From the NCBI RefSeq assembly GCF_038443385.1, contig NZ_CP151726.1, positions 4,402,001 through 4,466,000 on the forward strand: DNA of 64,000 nt, given 5' to 3'. Under the pieces are notes generated by a model. That model was not told where the DNA came from, did no database searches, and saw only the letters and a program-made list of their open reading frames with translations. Numbering within the stretch: the stretch's first letter is position 1; every line of letters starts with the position of its first letter. The stretch is from Stieleria varia (lineage in GTDB: Bacteria > Planctomycetota > Planctomycetia > Pirellulales > Pirellulaceae). A program made the position numbers and the translations under genes. Of the stretch, positions 27,091-36,792 are shown piece by piece.

Positions 27091-28970
27091 GAGTTTTAGG
27101 AATTAGTCCTTTGGACAAGGACGCGACCGCTTCATTCGTCGAAGACGGAAAGATCTTGTTTGCCTGCGGGGAGGAACGCCTCTCCCGCACCAAGCTGCAG
27201 GACGGCTTTCCGTTTCGGGCGATCGAACTGGGGCTCCAGCAGACGCAGTGGTCATTGGACTCCATCGACGTCGTGGCTTACTCCTTTTTTGACGGAGACA
27301 CAGAAACCAATCTGATGCGACAGGCCATGCAGCAGGACGAACAGTTCCATGGTGCCTCGGATACTCAAGCCTCCTTGGACGAATTGGCCAAGCTGCGTAA
27401 GTCAGGCTATCACCCAGATTTTTCGATTCCAATCCCTGGCCTGCAACCGTCTGAGGAGATCCTGGCACCCAAGGCGTGGCACAAACGCAAGCTGTACAGC
27501 CTATCGGGCTACTCACCGAAGATGGACGCGAGACTGCACCGACGCAACTTTCGTCATTGGGTACGAGACGCATCGGCGGACCATCACTTGCGGACCCAAC
27601 AGTTGACCGAAGGACTGACCAAGCTTGGGTTGTTGTCCAAGTTGCAGCGATTCAACCACCACCTCTGTCATGCTGCCAATGCTTTCTACTGCTCTGGATA
27701 CCGCGATGCGTTGGTGATGTCGTTTGATGGATACGGTAGCGGCAACTGCGGTGCCGTCTATCGGGGCAGCGCGGATGGTCTGGAAAAGCTGCACGAGTTC
27801 TCCTTTCCCAATTCGCTCGGTCAGTATTACGAGTACGTCACGTCCGCGTTGGGCTATCGACCGGGACGCCACGAGGGCAAGATCGTGGGACTCGCCGCGT
27901 ACGGTAATCCCGAAATCTTGGGACCGGTGCTTCGTGAACGATTCACCGGAATGGACCAAGGGGACATCCGAATCCGAGCCGCGACCAATTTTTACTTCAC
28001 ACGGTTGCTGGCACAATCGTTCTCCAAACGTGACATGGCGGCTGCCTACCAAACCGTGTTGGAGGAGGTTGTCAAACAGGTCGCTGGCTTCTGGGTGGAT
28101 AAGACCGGTCTTTCCAATGTCTGTTTGTCAGGGGGCGTGAATGCCAACGTCAAGCTGAATCAGCGGATCCACGAATGCGATGGCGTTGAGTCGGTTTTCG
28201 TTTACCCCAACATGGGCGATGGTGGATGTGGAACCGGGGCGGCGATGCTGGCTCTGGATCCGTCTCAGCGGCCGACAACGGTTTTAGAAAACGCTTACTT
28301 GGGACCTGAGTACAGTGACGACGAAATTCAGGCCGCGTTGACTGCGTCTTGTCTGGCATTCACCAAACATGAGAACATCGAAGATGTGATCGCGGAACAC
28401 TTGGCAAAGAATCACATCGTGGCGCGTTTTCATGGACGAATGGAGTATGGCCCTCGGGCACTGGGAAACCGCTCGATTTTGTACCCCGCCCAGGATCCAG
28501 AGGTGAACCTATGGCTGAATCATCAGTTGGGCCGGACGGAGTTCATGCCGTTTGCGCCCGCCGCATTGGCCGAGGAAGCCCCGCGATTGTTCAAGAACCT
28601 GGAGGGATGCGAAAAGACGGCGGAGTTCATGACCGTCACGTTTGACTGCACCGACCAAATGAAATCGCAATGTCCGGCTGCCGTCCATGTCGACGGGACC
28701 GCGCGTCCTCAATTGGTCAGCGAACGAACGAACCCCAGTTTCTACAAGTTGTTGAAGGCGTATCACGCGTTGACGGGCGTCGCCTCGGTAATCAACACGA
28801 GTTTCAACATGCACGAAGAACCGATCGTCTGCTCGCCGGATGACGCCATTCGTGCGTTTCTTGATGGCAGAATCGATATCCTAGGAATCGGTTCATTCTT
28901 AGTGCCCCACCCAAAGATCGACGAGATCGAAAAAGAACGCCGGGCCGAAGCCCTGACGGCGTCGTCTTAG
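27087..28970 (+). CDS. Carbamoyltransferase (NodU/CmcH family)
   Basis: This 627-residue enzyme should transfer a carbamoyl group from carbamoyl phosphate to a sugar hydroxyl through carbamoyl-adenylate. The N-terminal Kae1-like domain opens with MRVLGISPLDKDATASFVED, and HHLCHAANAFYCSG near residue 190 is the metal-binding histidine motif. VCLSGGVNANVKLN near 344 and the C-terminal ARFHGRMEYGPRALGNRS near 446 are the family's adenylation-site landmarks. Length is normal for the family. It overlaps the deacetylase gene by 4 bp, so the two modifications may be coupled: deacetylation could expose the site that is carbamoylated (inference). Confidence 0.92.
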   Translation: MRVLGISPLDKDATASFVEDGKILFACGEERLSRTKLQDGFPFRAIELGLQQTQWSLDSIDVVAYSFFDGDTETNLMRQAMQQDEQFHGASDTQASLDELAKLRKSGYHPDFSIPIPGLQPSEEILAPKAWHKRKLYSLSGYSPKMDARLHRRNFRHWVRDASADHHLRTQQLTEGLTKLGLLSKLQRFNHHLCHAANAFYCSGYRDALVMSFDGYGSGNCGAVYRGSADGLEKLHEFSFPNSLGQYYEYVTSALGYRPGRHEGKIVGLAAYGNPEILGPVLRERFTGMDQGDIRIRAATNFYFTRLLAQSFSKRDMAAAYQTVLEEVVKQVAGFWVDKTGLSNVCLSGGVNANVKLNQRIHECDGVESVFVYPNMGDGGCGTGAAMLALDPSQRPTTVLENAYLGPEYSDDEIQAALTASCLAFTKHENIEDVIAEHLAKNHIVARFHGRMEYGPRALGNRSILYPAQDPEVNLWLNHQLGRTEFMPFAPAALAEEAPRLFKNLEGCEKTAEFMTVTFDCTDQMKSQCPAAVHVDGTARPQLVSERTNPSFYKLLKAYHALTGVASVINTSFNMHEEPIVCSPDDAIRAFLDGRIDILGIGSFLVPHPKIDEIEKERRAEALTASS

Positions 28971-29007
28971 CGAGTGTATTGAGACAGGTTGTCGAGCAAA
29001 GTTGACT

Positions 29008-29112
29008 CGTTTAACGCCAAGCCGCAGGCGACAACGTTCCGGCTTGCACAAAATGATTATGTGCAAACACAGCCTATTAAAAACACAGTCGCCTACGGCT
29101 TGTCGTTAAACG
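29008..29112. repeat. 105-bp element with 25-bp terminal inverted repeats
   Basis: Bases 29008-29032 and 29088-29112 are inverted repeats with two mismatches; the outer part reads CGTTTAACG and the inner part AAGCCGCAGGCGAC. A smaller inverted repeat TGCACA/TGTGCA lies in the middle. Single arms of the same family occur near 37384-37411, 56022-56043 and 56284-56305. No clear target duplication flanks it. It may be a non-autonomous mobile element or a long hairpin ending the upstream transcript. Confidence 0.8.
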
Positions 29113-29198
29113 ATTGAATTGCATTGCCGCCAACCCGGGGCAGGCGATTGTGTCTGGGCAACACTCCAACTCATGCTAATCTCACACCCACTGGCCAA

Positions 29199-31874
29199 AT
29201 GATCGCCGCTAAGCAGCACGGAAGCTTTTGTCTTCGAGAGGTTGCTGGAATCGACCGATTCCAGCAACCAGTTTCGGTCGGAATCCCATTTTCCGACGAG
29301 AACTGCACGCTTCCGACACATATCATCGATGAGGCAGGCAAGCACACCGCGTGTCAGTGCTCGGTGCTATCCAAGTGGGCGTCTGGGCGTCCGCGTTGGG
29401 TGCTGATCACCGCATGCGTAGACATTCTGTCACATTCGGCCTCTGAATTCTGGTTGTCAGATGACCATCCCGTCAGTGCGAGTTCCACTCACACGCACGA
29501 ATTGGTTGCCAAAACGTCAGCGTCGAGTCTGCCATCCTTGTTGTCTGTTGATCGCGATGCATTTGCGTCAATCGGTACTGAGCTGTCGGTCGTTCGACAG
29601 AACGGCGAATCAATGGTGTTGCAGATTCAGCATAGTGACCAAGTCGCCGACGGTCCGGTTTATCGAACACTCAGTGTGACGGGGAACCTGGGGGCACGGC
29701 GTCCGATTCGATTCATCATCCGTGCGACACACTACAAGCCGGCTGGTTTGTTCAAGGTAGAGCTGACGCTGCACAATCCCAGACGAGCTGAACACCAAGG
29801 AGGGTTCTGGGACTTGGGTGATCCACAATCGGAGCATGTCGAATCAGCAGTCCTCTCGTTCTCGTCAGACTTTGCTGCCGACCGAACGCTCCATTGGAAA
29901 GAACAGCAGGACTCTCAGTGGATGCATAGCGACCTGAAAAACTGGTCACTTAGTCAACTCAACAGTGGCGGGCAACGATGGCAAAGCCGCGTGCATGTTG
30001 ACGCCCAAGGCAATGTTCTGTCGGGATCGCCTGGTTACGAAGTCACGTTGGATGGAAAAGTGACGCGAGGAACACGTGCCGCACCAACGGTGCAGCTCCA
30101 GGATCACCGGAGTTGCCTTGCCGCAACGATGGTCGATTTCTGGCAAAAATTTCCAAGCGCGATGGAGATTGACGGTTCGTCAATCAAGACACACCTGTAT
30201 CCCAAACACGCGTGCGGTGCCATGGAGCTACAGCCGGGCGAACAAACCACGAGAACCGTTTGGCTGAGTATCGCTCGTCCAGATTCGCGGCCTGATGAAC
30301 TGGACTGGGTGCATTGCCCACTGGTGGCTGTTCCGACCGAAACCAGAATGCGAGAAACGGACGGACTGGAATGGGTTGCCTCCATTCCCATTGGACATTT
30401 CGGTAACAGCTCCATTGTGGGGCATAACGTTGAATCTCTGGCAAGTACAGCTGGTGCAAGCGAGCGCGTCGACGCGAAAACACCGCGACAGTCGATCGCG
30501 ACGGACGCGGATTTGTTGGAAGAGATGCTGTCGGGCGATCGCAACTTTTTCTGGAAGCGAGAACAGATCGACGAATACGGATGGCGAAACTACGGTGATT
30601 CCTGGGCCGATCACGAGGAAGCTTATTCAGAAGACCCCAAGCCGGTGATCTCCCACTACAACAATCAGTACGATTTGCTGCAGGGCTTGCTGCGTCAATA
30701 TTTAAGAACTTATGATCCGCGCTGGTGGGCGTTGGCTCGGCCACTGGCGGAACATGTGATGGACATCGACATCTATCACACGGAGAAAGACAAGGCCGCG
30801 TATAACGGGGGCCTTTTCTGGCACACGTCGCACTACCGTGATGCAGGCTTGGCGACGCACCGTACGTACTCTCGTCTGATGACGGGGGACAAGCACCATG
30901 TCAATGGTGGCGGCCCCAGCAATGAGCACAACTACACGTCGGGGCTCTTGCTGTACCATCATTTGACAGGCTGTCCTCGCGCTAAAGAGGCGGTCTTGTC
31001 ACTCGCAAATTGGGTGATTGCGATGGACGATGGCTGCCAAAGCGTTCTCGCTCCAGTCAGCTCGCTGCCCACCGGGAACGCGAGTTCGACATCCGACCCC
31101 GGCTACCACGGACCGGGGCGCGGGGTGGGCAACTCAATCAATGCATTGATCGATGGCTGGCAACTGACCCGTGAGCCACGCTATTTGCACAAATGTGGTG
31201 AATTGATTCGCCGTGCGATCCATCCAGAGGATGACATCGCTGAGTTGAATCTGCTGGACGCCGAATTGCGTTGGTCCTACACGGTGGGACTGCAGGCGGC
31301 AGCTCGCTACGAGGCAGTCGTCGGCGACACAGATCCCGAGTTGTGCGAGTACATTCGTGCCAGCTTGATTCGCTTTGGTCGTTGGATGCAACAGAATGAA
31401 AGTCTTTATTTGAGCGAACCAAAGGTTCTAGAGTTCCCTACCGAGACTTGGGCGGCTCAAGACATGAGAAAAGGCGTGACGATGATGATGATTTCCCGCT
31501 ACCTGCCGAATTCGGAACGCCGAGCGATGCACGATGCGGGAGTCGAGTTCTTTGCCAGCGCACTGCAGCAACTTCGAGAATTCCCCACACGCAACGGCAC
31601 GCGACCGTCAGCGATCGCGTTGCAACAGTTTCCGCTAGCCGATCATTTCCAAGCAGATGCCGATCAATCACGAAAAGTTGAAACCACACGGAGCGATCGG
31701 CAATGGCCCGACAGGTTGCCACTGAGGACGCAAAAGCAAGATCTGAAATCTTCGCTACGATCTCCATTGGGTCTCTTGAAATTGGCAGTCCGGGGCTTGC
31801 GTCCTTCACCATGGATGAAGACGATTCCTGAAACGCCAATCGGACGTCAGTGGCGAAATTGGATTTCACAATAG
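29199..31874 (+). CDS. PcRGLX/YetA-like protein (polysaccharide-lyase-like)
   Basis: This 891-residue protein begins with a beta-rich domain containing QPVSVGIPFSDENCTLP, which resembles the RIFT-barrel N-terminus of PcRGLX/YetA-type exo-rhamnogalacturonan lyases. A middle beta-sandwich-like part follows. From about residue 450 there is an alpha-rich part with repeated His/Trp/Tyr clusters, such as AYNGGLFWHTSHYRD and SNEHNYTSGLLLYHHLTG, fitting an alpha/alpha toroid. No signal peptide is visible, so it would be cytoplasmic unless exported otherwise. Inside a biosynthetic cluster it may edit, epimerise or recycle the polymer. ATG at 29199 is preferred over an in-frame TTG at 29124. The family assignment comes from motif memory only. 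Confidence 0.6.
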   Translation: MIAAKQHGSFCLREVAGIDRFQQPVSVGIPFSDENCTLPTHIIDEAGKHTACQCSVLSKWASGRPRWVLITACVDILSHSASEFWLSDDHPVSASSTHTHELVAKTSASSLPSLLSVDRDAFASIGTELSVVRQNGESMVLQIQHSDQVADGPVYRTLSVTGNLGARRPIRFIIRATHYKPAGLFKVELTLHNPRRAEHQGGFWDLGDPQSEHVESAVLSFSSDFAADRTLHWKEQQDSQWMHSDLKNWSLSQLNSGGQRWQSRVHVDAQGNVLSGSPGYEVTLDGKVTRGTRAAPTVQLQDHRSCLAATMVDFWQKFPSAMEIDGSSIKTHLYPKHACGAMELQPGEQTTRTVWLSIARPDSRPDELDWVHCPLVAVPTETRMRETDGLEWVASIPIGHFGNSSIVGHNVESLASTAGASERVDAKTPRQSIATDADLLEEMLSGDRNFFWKREQIDEYGWRNYGDSWADHEEAYSEDPKPVISHYNNQYDLLQGLLRQYLRTYDPRWWALARPLAEHVMDIDIYHTEKDKAAYNGGLFWHTSHYRDAGLATHRTYSRLMTGDKHHVNGGGPSNEHNYTSGLLLYHHLTGCPRAKEAVLSLANWVIAMDDGCQSVLAPVSSLPTGNASSTSDPGYHGPGRGVGNSINALIDGWQLTREPRYLHKCGELIRRAIHPEDDIAELNLLDAELRWSYTVGLQAAARYEAVVGDTDPELCEYIRASLIRFGRWMQQNESLYLSEPKVLEFPTETWAAQDMRKGVTMMMISRYLPNSERRAMHDAGVEFFASALQQLREFPTRNGTRPSAIALQQFPLADHFQADADQSRKVETTRSDRQWPDRLPLRTQKQDLKSSLRSPLGLLKLAVRGLRPSPWMKTIPETPIGRQWRNWISQ

Positions 31875-31880
31875 CCGCAC

Positions 31881-33023
31881 ATGTCAAATGATCTCCCAAC
31901 GATTTGCCAAGTCCTGCATTCGCTGACGGTAGGCGGCGCTGAGGTTCTGGCGCGCGAGTATGCGGTCAACGCCGCTGGAAAGTTCAACACTGTCTTTGCG
32001 TGCCTGGACGAAATCGGCACGATCGGAAACGAGCTACTGGATTGCGGATACGTTGTTGAAAAGCTTGATCGGCGATCGGGATTCGATCACGCCGTGGCGA
32101 GGCGACTGAGGCGGTTCTGCTTGGATCACGATGTCGATGTGATACACGCACATCAATACACGCCGTTTTTCTATGCGTCGCTCTGCCGATTTCCGGGACG
32201 CCGCCCTCCAATTCTGTTCACGGAACACGGCCGACATTTCCCCGACACGCGACGCCCAAAACGGGTGTTTGCGAATCGCTTTTTGCTGGGCCGTCGTGAT
32301 CACATCACGGCCGTCGGTAACCATGTTCGCACAGCATTGATTCAGAACGAAGGTTTTTCTGCGGATCGTATTCAGGTGATCCACAATGGCATCGATGTCG
32401 ACGCGTTTCGATCGTCAGAGGCTGATAGGGCGACAGTGCGTGGGGAGCTAGGAATCATGGAGGGTCAAGTCGCCGTGTTTCATGTTGCTCGATTGAACCC
32501 GCTGAAGGATCACGCTACGGCGCTGCGTGCTTGGCAACGTCTGCGCGACGCCCCGCACATTCGACTGTTCTTAGTGGGGGATGGTGAGGAACGGCAAAGT
32601 ATCGAAGCGTTCATTGGCGAGCACCGTTTGCATTCAACGGTTTCTCTGCTGGGACTGCGCGATGACGTCCGACGTTTGCTGCCAGCGGCCGATGTGTTTT
32701 TGCTGTCCAGCGTATCCGAAGGCATCCCGTTGACATTGATCGAAGCGATGGCAACCTCGTTGCCATGCGTTAGCACTTCAGTGGGCGGCATTCCTGAGGT
32801 GGTTGTGAATGGCGAAACAGGTCTGTTGTCGTCAGCGGGTGATGACATCAGCATCGCCGATCATATCCGCACGCTGGCCGACGATCCTGGCATGAGAAAT
32901 CGGCTTGGAGATCACGGTCGACGACGCGCCGAGCAGATGTTCAGCAATGTGGACATGCACTCGCGCTACCACCACATCTATTCGCAGTTGTGTGCAGGTC
33001 AATCGATCAGGTGTCCACGATGA
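31881..33023 (+). CDS. Glycosyltransferase, GT4
   Basis: This 380-residue GT-B enzyme opens with CQVLHSLTVGGAEVLAREYA, the classic acceptor-side motif of GT4 proteins. In the donor domain it shows VAVFHVARLNPLKDHATAL, then SVSEGIPLTLIEAMATSLP near residue 277 with the donor-binding Glu pair and STSVGGIPEVVVNGETG. ATG at 31881 lies 6 bp after the upstream stop; its own stop overlaps the next ATG. It forms a tightly packed run with the two following genes. The sugar is unknown. Confidence 0.9.
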   Translation: MSNDLPTICQVLHSLTVGGAEVLAREYAVNAAGKFNTVFACLDEIGTIGNELLDCGYVVEKLDRRSGFDHAVARRLRRFCLDHDVDVIHAHQYTPFFYASLCRFPGRRPPILFTEHGRHFPDTRRPKRVFANRFLLGRRDHITAVGNHVRTALIQNEGFSADRIQVIHNGIDVDAFRSSEADRATVRGELGIMEGQVAVFHVARLNPLKDHATALRAWQRLRDAPHIRLFLVGDGEERQSIEAFIGEHRLHSTVSLLGLRDDVRRLLPAADVFLLSSVSEGIPLTLIEAMATSLPCVSTSVGGIPEVVVNGETGLLSSAGDDISIADHIRTLADDPGMRNRLGDHGRRRAEQMFSNVDMHSRYHHIYSQLCAGQSIRCPR

Positions 33024-34195
33024 GCACTGCGACACTCGATTCCGCTAGTCCAGGAGCGACAGGTAGTGAACTGCCGTTCGTGTTGCACACACGCATCGTC
33101 AACGGTGTGGGAGGTGGTCCCGAAAAGACCATCTTGAACTCGCCACGTTACCTGCGTGCACTGGGGTATGACTCAGCGTGTCTGTACTTGCATCCTAGCG
33201 ACGATCCAGGCATCCATCAGTTGTCGGAAAAGGCAATGGACGCGGGTGCGGAAATCATTGCTTGGCCGGACGGGGCTCCGATCGACTTTGACTTGGTGCG
33301 TCGCCTCGCGAAACTTTGCCGTGAACGCAAGGTGTCGATTTGGCACGCCCATGACTACAAGACAAACGTATTGGGACTGCAAGTGCGTCGTCACTGGCCA
33401 ATGAAACTCGTGACGACGACACACGGTTGGGGCGTTGCCGGATTCAAGAACCAGCTCTATTCCAGTGTCGGAAAAGCATGTTTACCGTTCTACGATGCTG
33501 TGATTGCGGTGTCCGATGATCTGCAACGCAGCGCCCGACGTTGGCTTGTCCCTGCAAGTCGTGTGCACTTGATTCAAAACGCCATTGATACGGAGGCTTA
33601 CAAACGACAGATTCCACGGTCGGATGCAAAGTCACGTCTCGGGATGTCGCCGGAATCTGGTTTGCTGCTGGTCGGCCTGGGACGTCTTTCGGCGGAAAAG
33701 GGGTTTGATCATTTGATCGATGTGGTATCGCAGGTGCGGTCACAGGGCCACCGCGTTACGCTTTGGATCGGCGGCGAAGGAAATTGCCGTGAGCCGCTGG
33801 AGCAACAAATCAAGAGTCTTCAGTTACAGGACTGTGTCAGATTGTTGGGGCATGTGGCCGATCCAAAGATGCTGTTACAAGCAGCCGACATTTTTGTGCT
33901 GAGCAGCACCAACGAGGGTCTCCCCAATGTCGTGCTCGAAGCGATGGCGATGGAAACACCGGTGATCGCAACAAGAGTCGCCGGAGTCCCGAAGTTGATT
34001 CGTGACGGTCAGGATGGTTTGTTGGTTGATATCGGCAACCGCCAACAGATGACCGATGCGATCACTCAGTTGTTGCTAGATCCGCTGTCACGAGATCGTT
34101 TGGCCAACCAGGCTCGCCAGCACATCGTGCAATCCTACGCCTTTGATCGACGGATGGATCATGTTGCCGCTGTCTACGATCGGTTGTTTCAATGA
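33020..34195 (+). CDS. Glycosyltransferase, GT4
   Basis: This 391-residue GT4 enzyme has HTRIVNGVGGGPEKTILNS in place of the usual glycine-rich N-terminal loop, HAHDYKTNVLGL near residue 112, and LLLVGLGRLSAEKGFDHLI followed by SSTNEGLPNVVLEAMAMET near 294. ATG at 33020 overlaps the previous stop. The first 20 residues are low-complexity, so a later start is possible. It is a paralogue of the preceding gene, which suggests duplication of a GT4 pair. Its stop overlaps the acyltransferase start (ATGA). Confidence 0.9.
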   Translation: MSTATLDSASPGATGSELPFVLHTRIVNGVGGGPEKTILNSPRYLRALGYDSACLYLHPSDDPGIHQLSEKAMDAGAEIIAWPDGAPIDFDLVRRLAKLCRERKVSIWHAHDYKTNVLGLQVRRHWPMKLVTTTHGWGVAGFKNQLYSSVGKACLPFYDAVIAVSDDLQRSARRWLVPASRVHLIQNAIDTEAYKRQIPRSDAKSRLGMSPESGLLLVGLGRLSAEKGFDHLIDVVSQVRSQGHRVTLWIGGEGNCREPLEQQIKSLQLQDCVRLLGHVADPKMLLQAADIFVLSSTNEGLPNVVLEAMAMETPVIATRVAGVPKLIRDGQDGLLVDIGNRQQMTDAITQLLLDPLSRDRLANQARQHIVQSYAFDRRMDHVAAVYDRLFQ

Positions 34196-34893
34196 ACGCA
34201 CACGATTCGGACAATGGCGGAGGCACCGCACGCTCCGCCGATGTCAGGCGGACTGTTGCTCCAACCGCAAATGTGGGCATCAAGCGATCGGTACAATTCG
34301 CTTTTCTGATTCTCGCTTTGCCTCGATTGCTCTGTTATGGCATCACGAAACGTGTGATCGGTTCTCGAGCCCTTACGTCTTCATCGGAATCCATCGCGCG
34401 GGTTCCTGGATTGCGCGGTGTTTACCTGCGACAGGCTTTCTATCGCCAGGTTCTGTCGCAGTGCGGTCGTGATGTCTATCTTGGCTGGGGAAGCGTGTTT
34501 TCGATGCAGGAAGCAAGAGTGGGAGAACGTGCCTACATTGGTCGCAATTGCAGCATCGGGTATGCCGATATCGGCCAGGAAGTGATGCTTGCTGATGGCG
34601 TGCAAATCCTCAGCGGCGGACGAGAACACGATAGCACCGACTCTCAGCGATCGATGCATGATCAAGGCCAGACGTACCAGCAAGTACGAATCGGCGATGG
34701 TGCTTGGATTGGTGCCGGTGCCATTCTGATGGCCGATATCGGCGAACACGCAATCGTTGGCGCTGGCGCCGTGGTGAATCGTCCGATCCCCGCATTCTCA
34801 ATCGCAGTTGGTGTCCCAGCCCGCGTGGTCAAAACGCGATTTCTAGACCCAGATTCTCATTCTGATGCCGCATCCCCAAATCAATCTACGTAA
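34192..34893 (+). CDS. Hexapeptide-repeat acyltransferase
   Basis: This 233-residue protein has left-handed beta-helix hexapeptide repeats at about residues 105-215: VGERAYIGRNCSIGYADIG, IGDGAWIGAGAILMADIG and HAIVGAGAVVNRPIP, ending in the typical GVPARVVKTRF. The histidine in GREHDSTD is placed like the catalytic residue of sugar O-acetyltransferases. It would acetylate a sugar of the EPS in the cytoplasm using acetyl-CoA. The N-terminal 30 residues are low-complexity. It is coupled by ATGA to the GT4 upstream and lies 6 bp from the amidotransferase gene downstream. Confidence 0.9.
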   Translation: MNAHDSDNGGGTARSADVRRTVAPTANVGIKRSVQFAFLILALPRLLCYGITKRVIGSRALTSSSESIARVPGLRGVYLRQAFYRQVLSQCGRDVYLGWGSVFSMQEARVGERAYIGRNCSIGYADIGQEVMLADGVQILSGGREHDSTDSQRSMHDQGQTYQQVRIGDGAWIGAGAILMADIGEHAIVGAGAVVNRPIPAFSIAVGVPARVVKTRFLDPDSHSDAASPNQST

Positions 34894-34899
34894 CGCTCC

Positions 34900-36792
34900 A
34901 TGTGTGGAATAACCGGCGCCACATGGATGGCGGATTGTCGTCCCGTCGACTCAAGCGATTTCGATCGCATGACCGACGCTCTGTCCCATCGGGGGCCAGA
35001 TGGACGGGGCGTGCATCGCGAGGACTATCCTGATGGCTCCGGTATTTTGCTGGGCCACCGGCGTTTGTCGATCATTGACCTCGCCGGCGGTGCACAGCCG
35101 ATGGCCAACGAAGACGACACGGTTTGGGTTTCGTTCAACGGGGAAATCTATAACTACCGAGAATTACGACCGGGATTGGAACAGCAAGGGCATCGATTCC
35201 GAACTCACTCGGACGGCGAAACAATCGTTCATCTGTACGAACAATACGGTGATGACTTCGTTTTGCATTTGCGAGGAATGTTTGCGATCGCTATTTGGGA
35301 TCGCAAACGCAGACGCTTGGTCTTGGTGAGAGATCGTCTCGGTCAAAAACCGTTGGTTTACTGCCATCAAGACAACCGCTTGCTCTTTGCCAGTGAAATC
35401 AAGGCGATCTTGGCGATACCCGACGCGTCTCGTCAGATCCGCCATCAAGCCATTGATGAGTATTTGACGTATGGCTACGTCCCGCATCCAGGCACGATCT
35501 ATCAGGGAATCAACAAATTGCCGCCAGCGCACTTGGCGGTCTACGAACACGGGCAGCTTTCCACTCGATGCTATTGGAATCCGGAACTGACACCCGACCC
35601 GACAGCCTCAAGTGATGATTTGCAGCAGAACCTGCGACAAGTCGTCGACGAATCGGTCCGCTTGCGTATGCGCAGCGATGTCCCCTTGGGCGCGTTTTTG
35701 TCCGGTGGGATTGATTCGACGATCATCACCGGTGTGATGCAGGAACATGCGGCGCAGCCGACCCATACCTTCACCATCGGTTTTCCAGTTGATGGATTTG
35801 ACGAGTCTCAGTTCGCTCAAACGGCTGCTGATCATCTGAAAACCGAACACACGTTGATGGAGGTACAGCCCGATTCGCTGTCCCTGCTGGACAAACTTGT
35901 TTGGCTGTTTGATGAACCGTTCGCGGATAGCAGCGCTGTACCAACGTATTACCTATCCCAAATGACACAGCAACATGTCAAAGTTGCTCTGACAGGCGAT
36001 GGCGGAGACGAACTGTTTGCCGGATACGACCGCTACCGGACCGTTGATCGTTTGGGAAATTTTGATCGTTTGCCGTCGCCGCTTCGAGCAGCGATCACGG
36101 GGCCGTGGCGGCATGTCATTCCGAGTGGTCCAGAAGTATCATTGAGGCGACGCCTCAAGCATCGGTTGGCAATCCTGCGCGAGCCCTTAGAAAAGCGGTA
36201 CGTCAGTTGGGTGACTGGATTTTCGCAATCACGACGGCATTCGATGTATCAACCAGATGTGCAGCGGCAAATGTCATCGGAATCATCGCTTCAGTTCCTG
36301 GAGTCACTGCTCCGGCAAACCACTGGGATGCGGCCGGGCTTACGTGCGATGCGAACGGATCTGCGGTCTTATCTGCCCTGTGATCTGTTAGCCAAAGTCG
36401 ACATCACCAGCATGGCCCACGGTCTGGAATGCCGGAGCCCTTTCTTGGACCACCACGTTGTCGAAGCGGCGGGTCGGTTTTCTTTTGCGGACTTGGATCG
36501 TCCCGGTCAGATCAAGCCGGTACTGACACAAACCTTCCAAAAGTATTTGCCCAAGAGTTTGCGTGAGCGACCCAAAATGGGCTTTTCCGTGCCATTGGAT
36601 CGATGGTTCCGAAACGATTTGCAATCCTTCGCTCGCGACACGCTATTGTCCCACCAAGCTTTTTGCCACAACTACTTTCAGCCATCTGCGATCGAACAGA
36701 TGTTGAATGAACATCAATCGAAAACATGGCGGCATGGAGACAGGATTTGGAGTTTGTTGTTTTTGGAGCTGTGGGGCCAGCAACAGGGTTAA
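34900..36792 (+). CDS. asnB: Asparagine synthase-like amidotransferase (XrtA/PEP-CTERM type)
   Basis: This 630-residue glutamine-dependent amidotransferase has Cys2 of MCGITGA as the glutaminase nucleophile, followed by HRGPDGRG, GHRRLSIIDLAGG and FNGEIYNY. The synthetase half carries the pyrophosphate loop SGGIDST at 268-274 and ALTGDGGDELFAGYDRYR. It closely follows the pattern of exosortase-associated amidotransferases, which probably amidate a uronic acid or other carboxyl sugar rather than make asparagine. The context supports a glycan substrate. ATG at 34900 is fixed because Cys must follow Met. It is the last gene of the co-directional run before a repeat-filled spacer. Confidence 0.93.
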   Translation: MCGITGATWMADCRPVDSSDFDRMTDALSHRGPDGRGVHREDYPDGSGILLGHRRLSIIDLAGGAQPMANEDDTVWVSFNGEIYNYRELRPGLEQQGHRFRTHSDGETIVHLYEQYGDDFVLHLRGMFAIAIWDRKRRRLVLVRDRLGQKPLVYCHQDNRLLFASEIKAILAIPDASRQIRHQAIDEYLTYGYVPHPGTIYQGINKLPPAHLAVYEHGQLSTRCYWNPELTPDPTASSDDLQQNLRQVVDESVRLRMRSDVPLGAFLSGGIDSTIITGVMQEHAAQPTHTFTIGFPVDGFDESQFAQTAADHLKTEHTLMEVQPDSLSLLDKLVWLFDEPFADSSAVPTYYLSQMTQQHVKVALTGDGGDELFAGYDRYRTVDRLGNFDRLPSPLRAAITGPWRHVIPSGPEVSLRRRLKHRLAILREPLEKRYVSWVTGFSQSRRHSMYQPDVQRQMSSESSLQFLESLLRQTTGMRPGLRAMRTDLRSYLPCDLLAKVDITSMAHGLECRSPFLDHHVVEAAGRFSFADLDRPGQIKPVLTQTFQKYLPKSLRERPKMGFSVPLDRWFRNDLQSFARDTLLSHQAFCHNYFQPSAIEQMLNEHQSKTWRHGDRIWSLLFLELWGQQQG

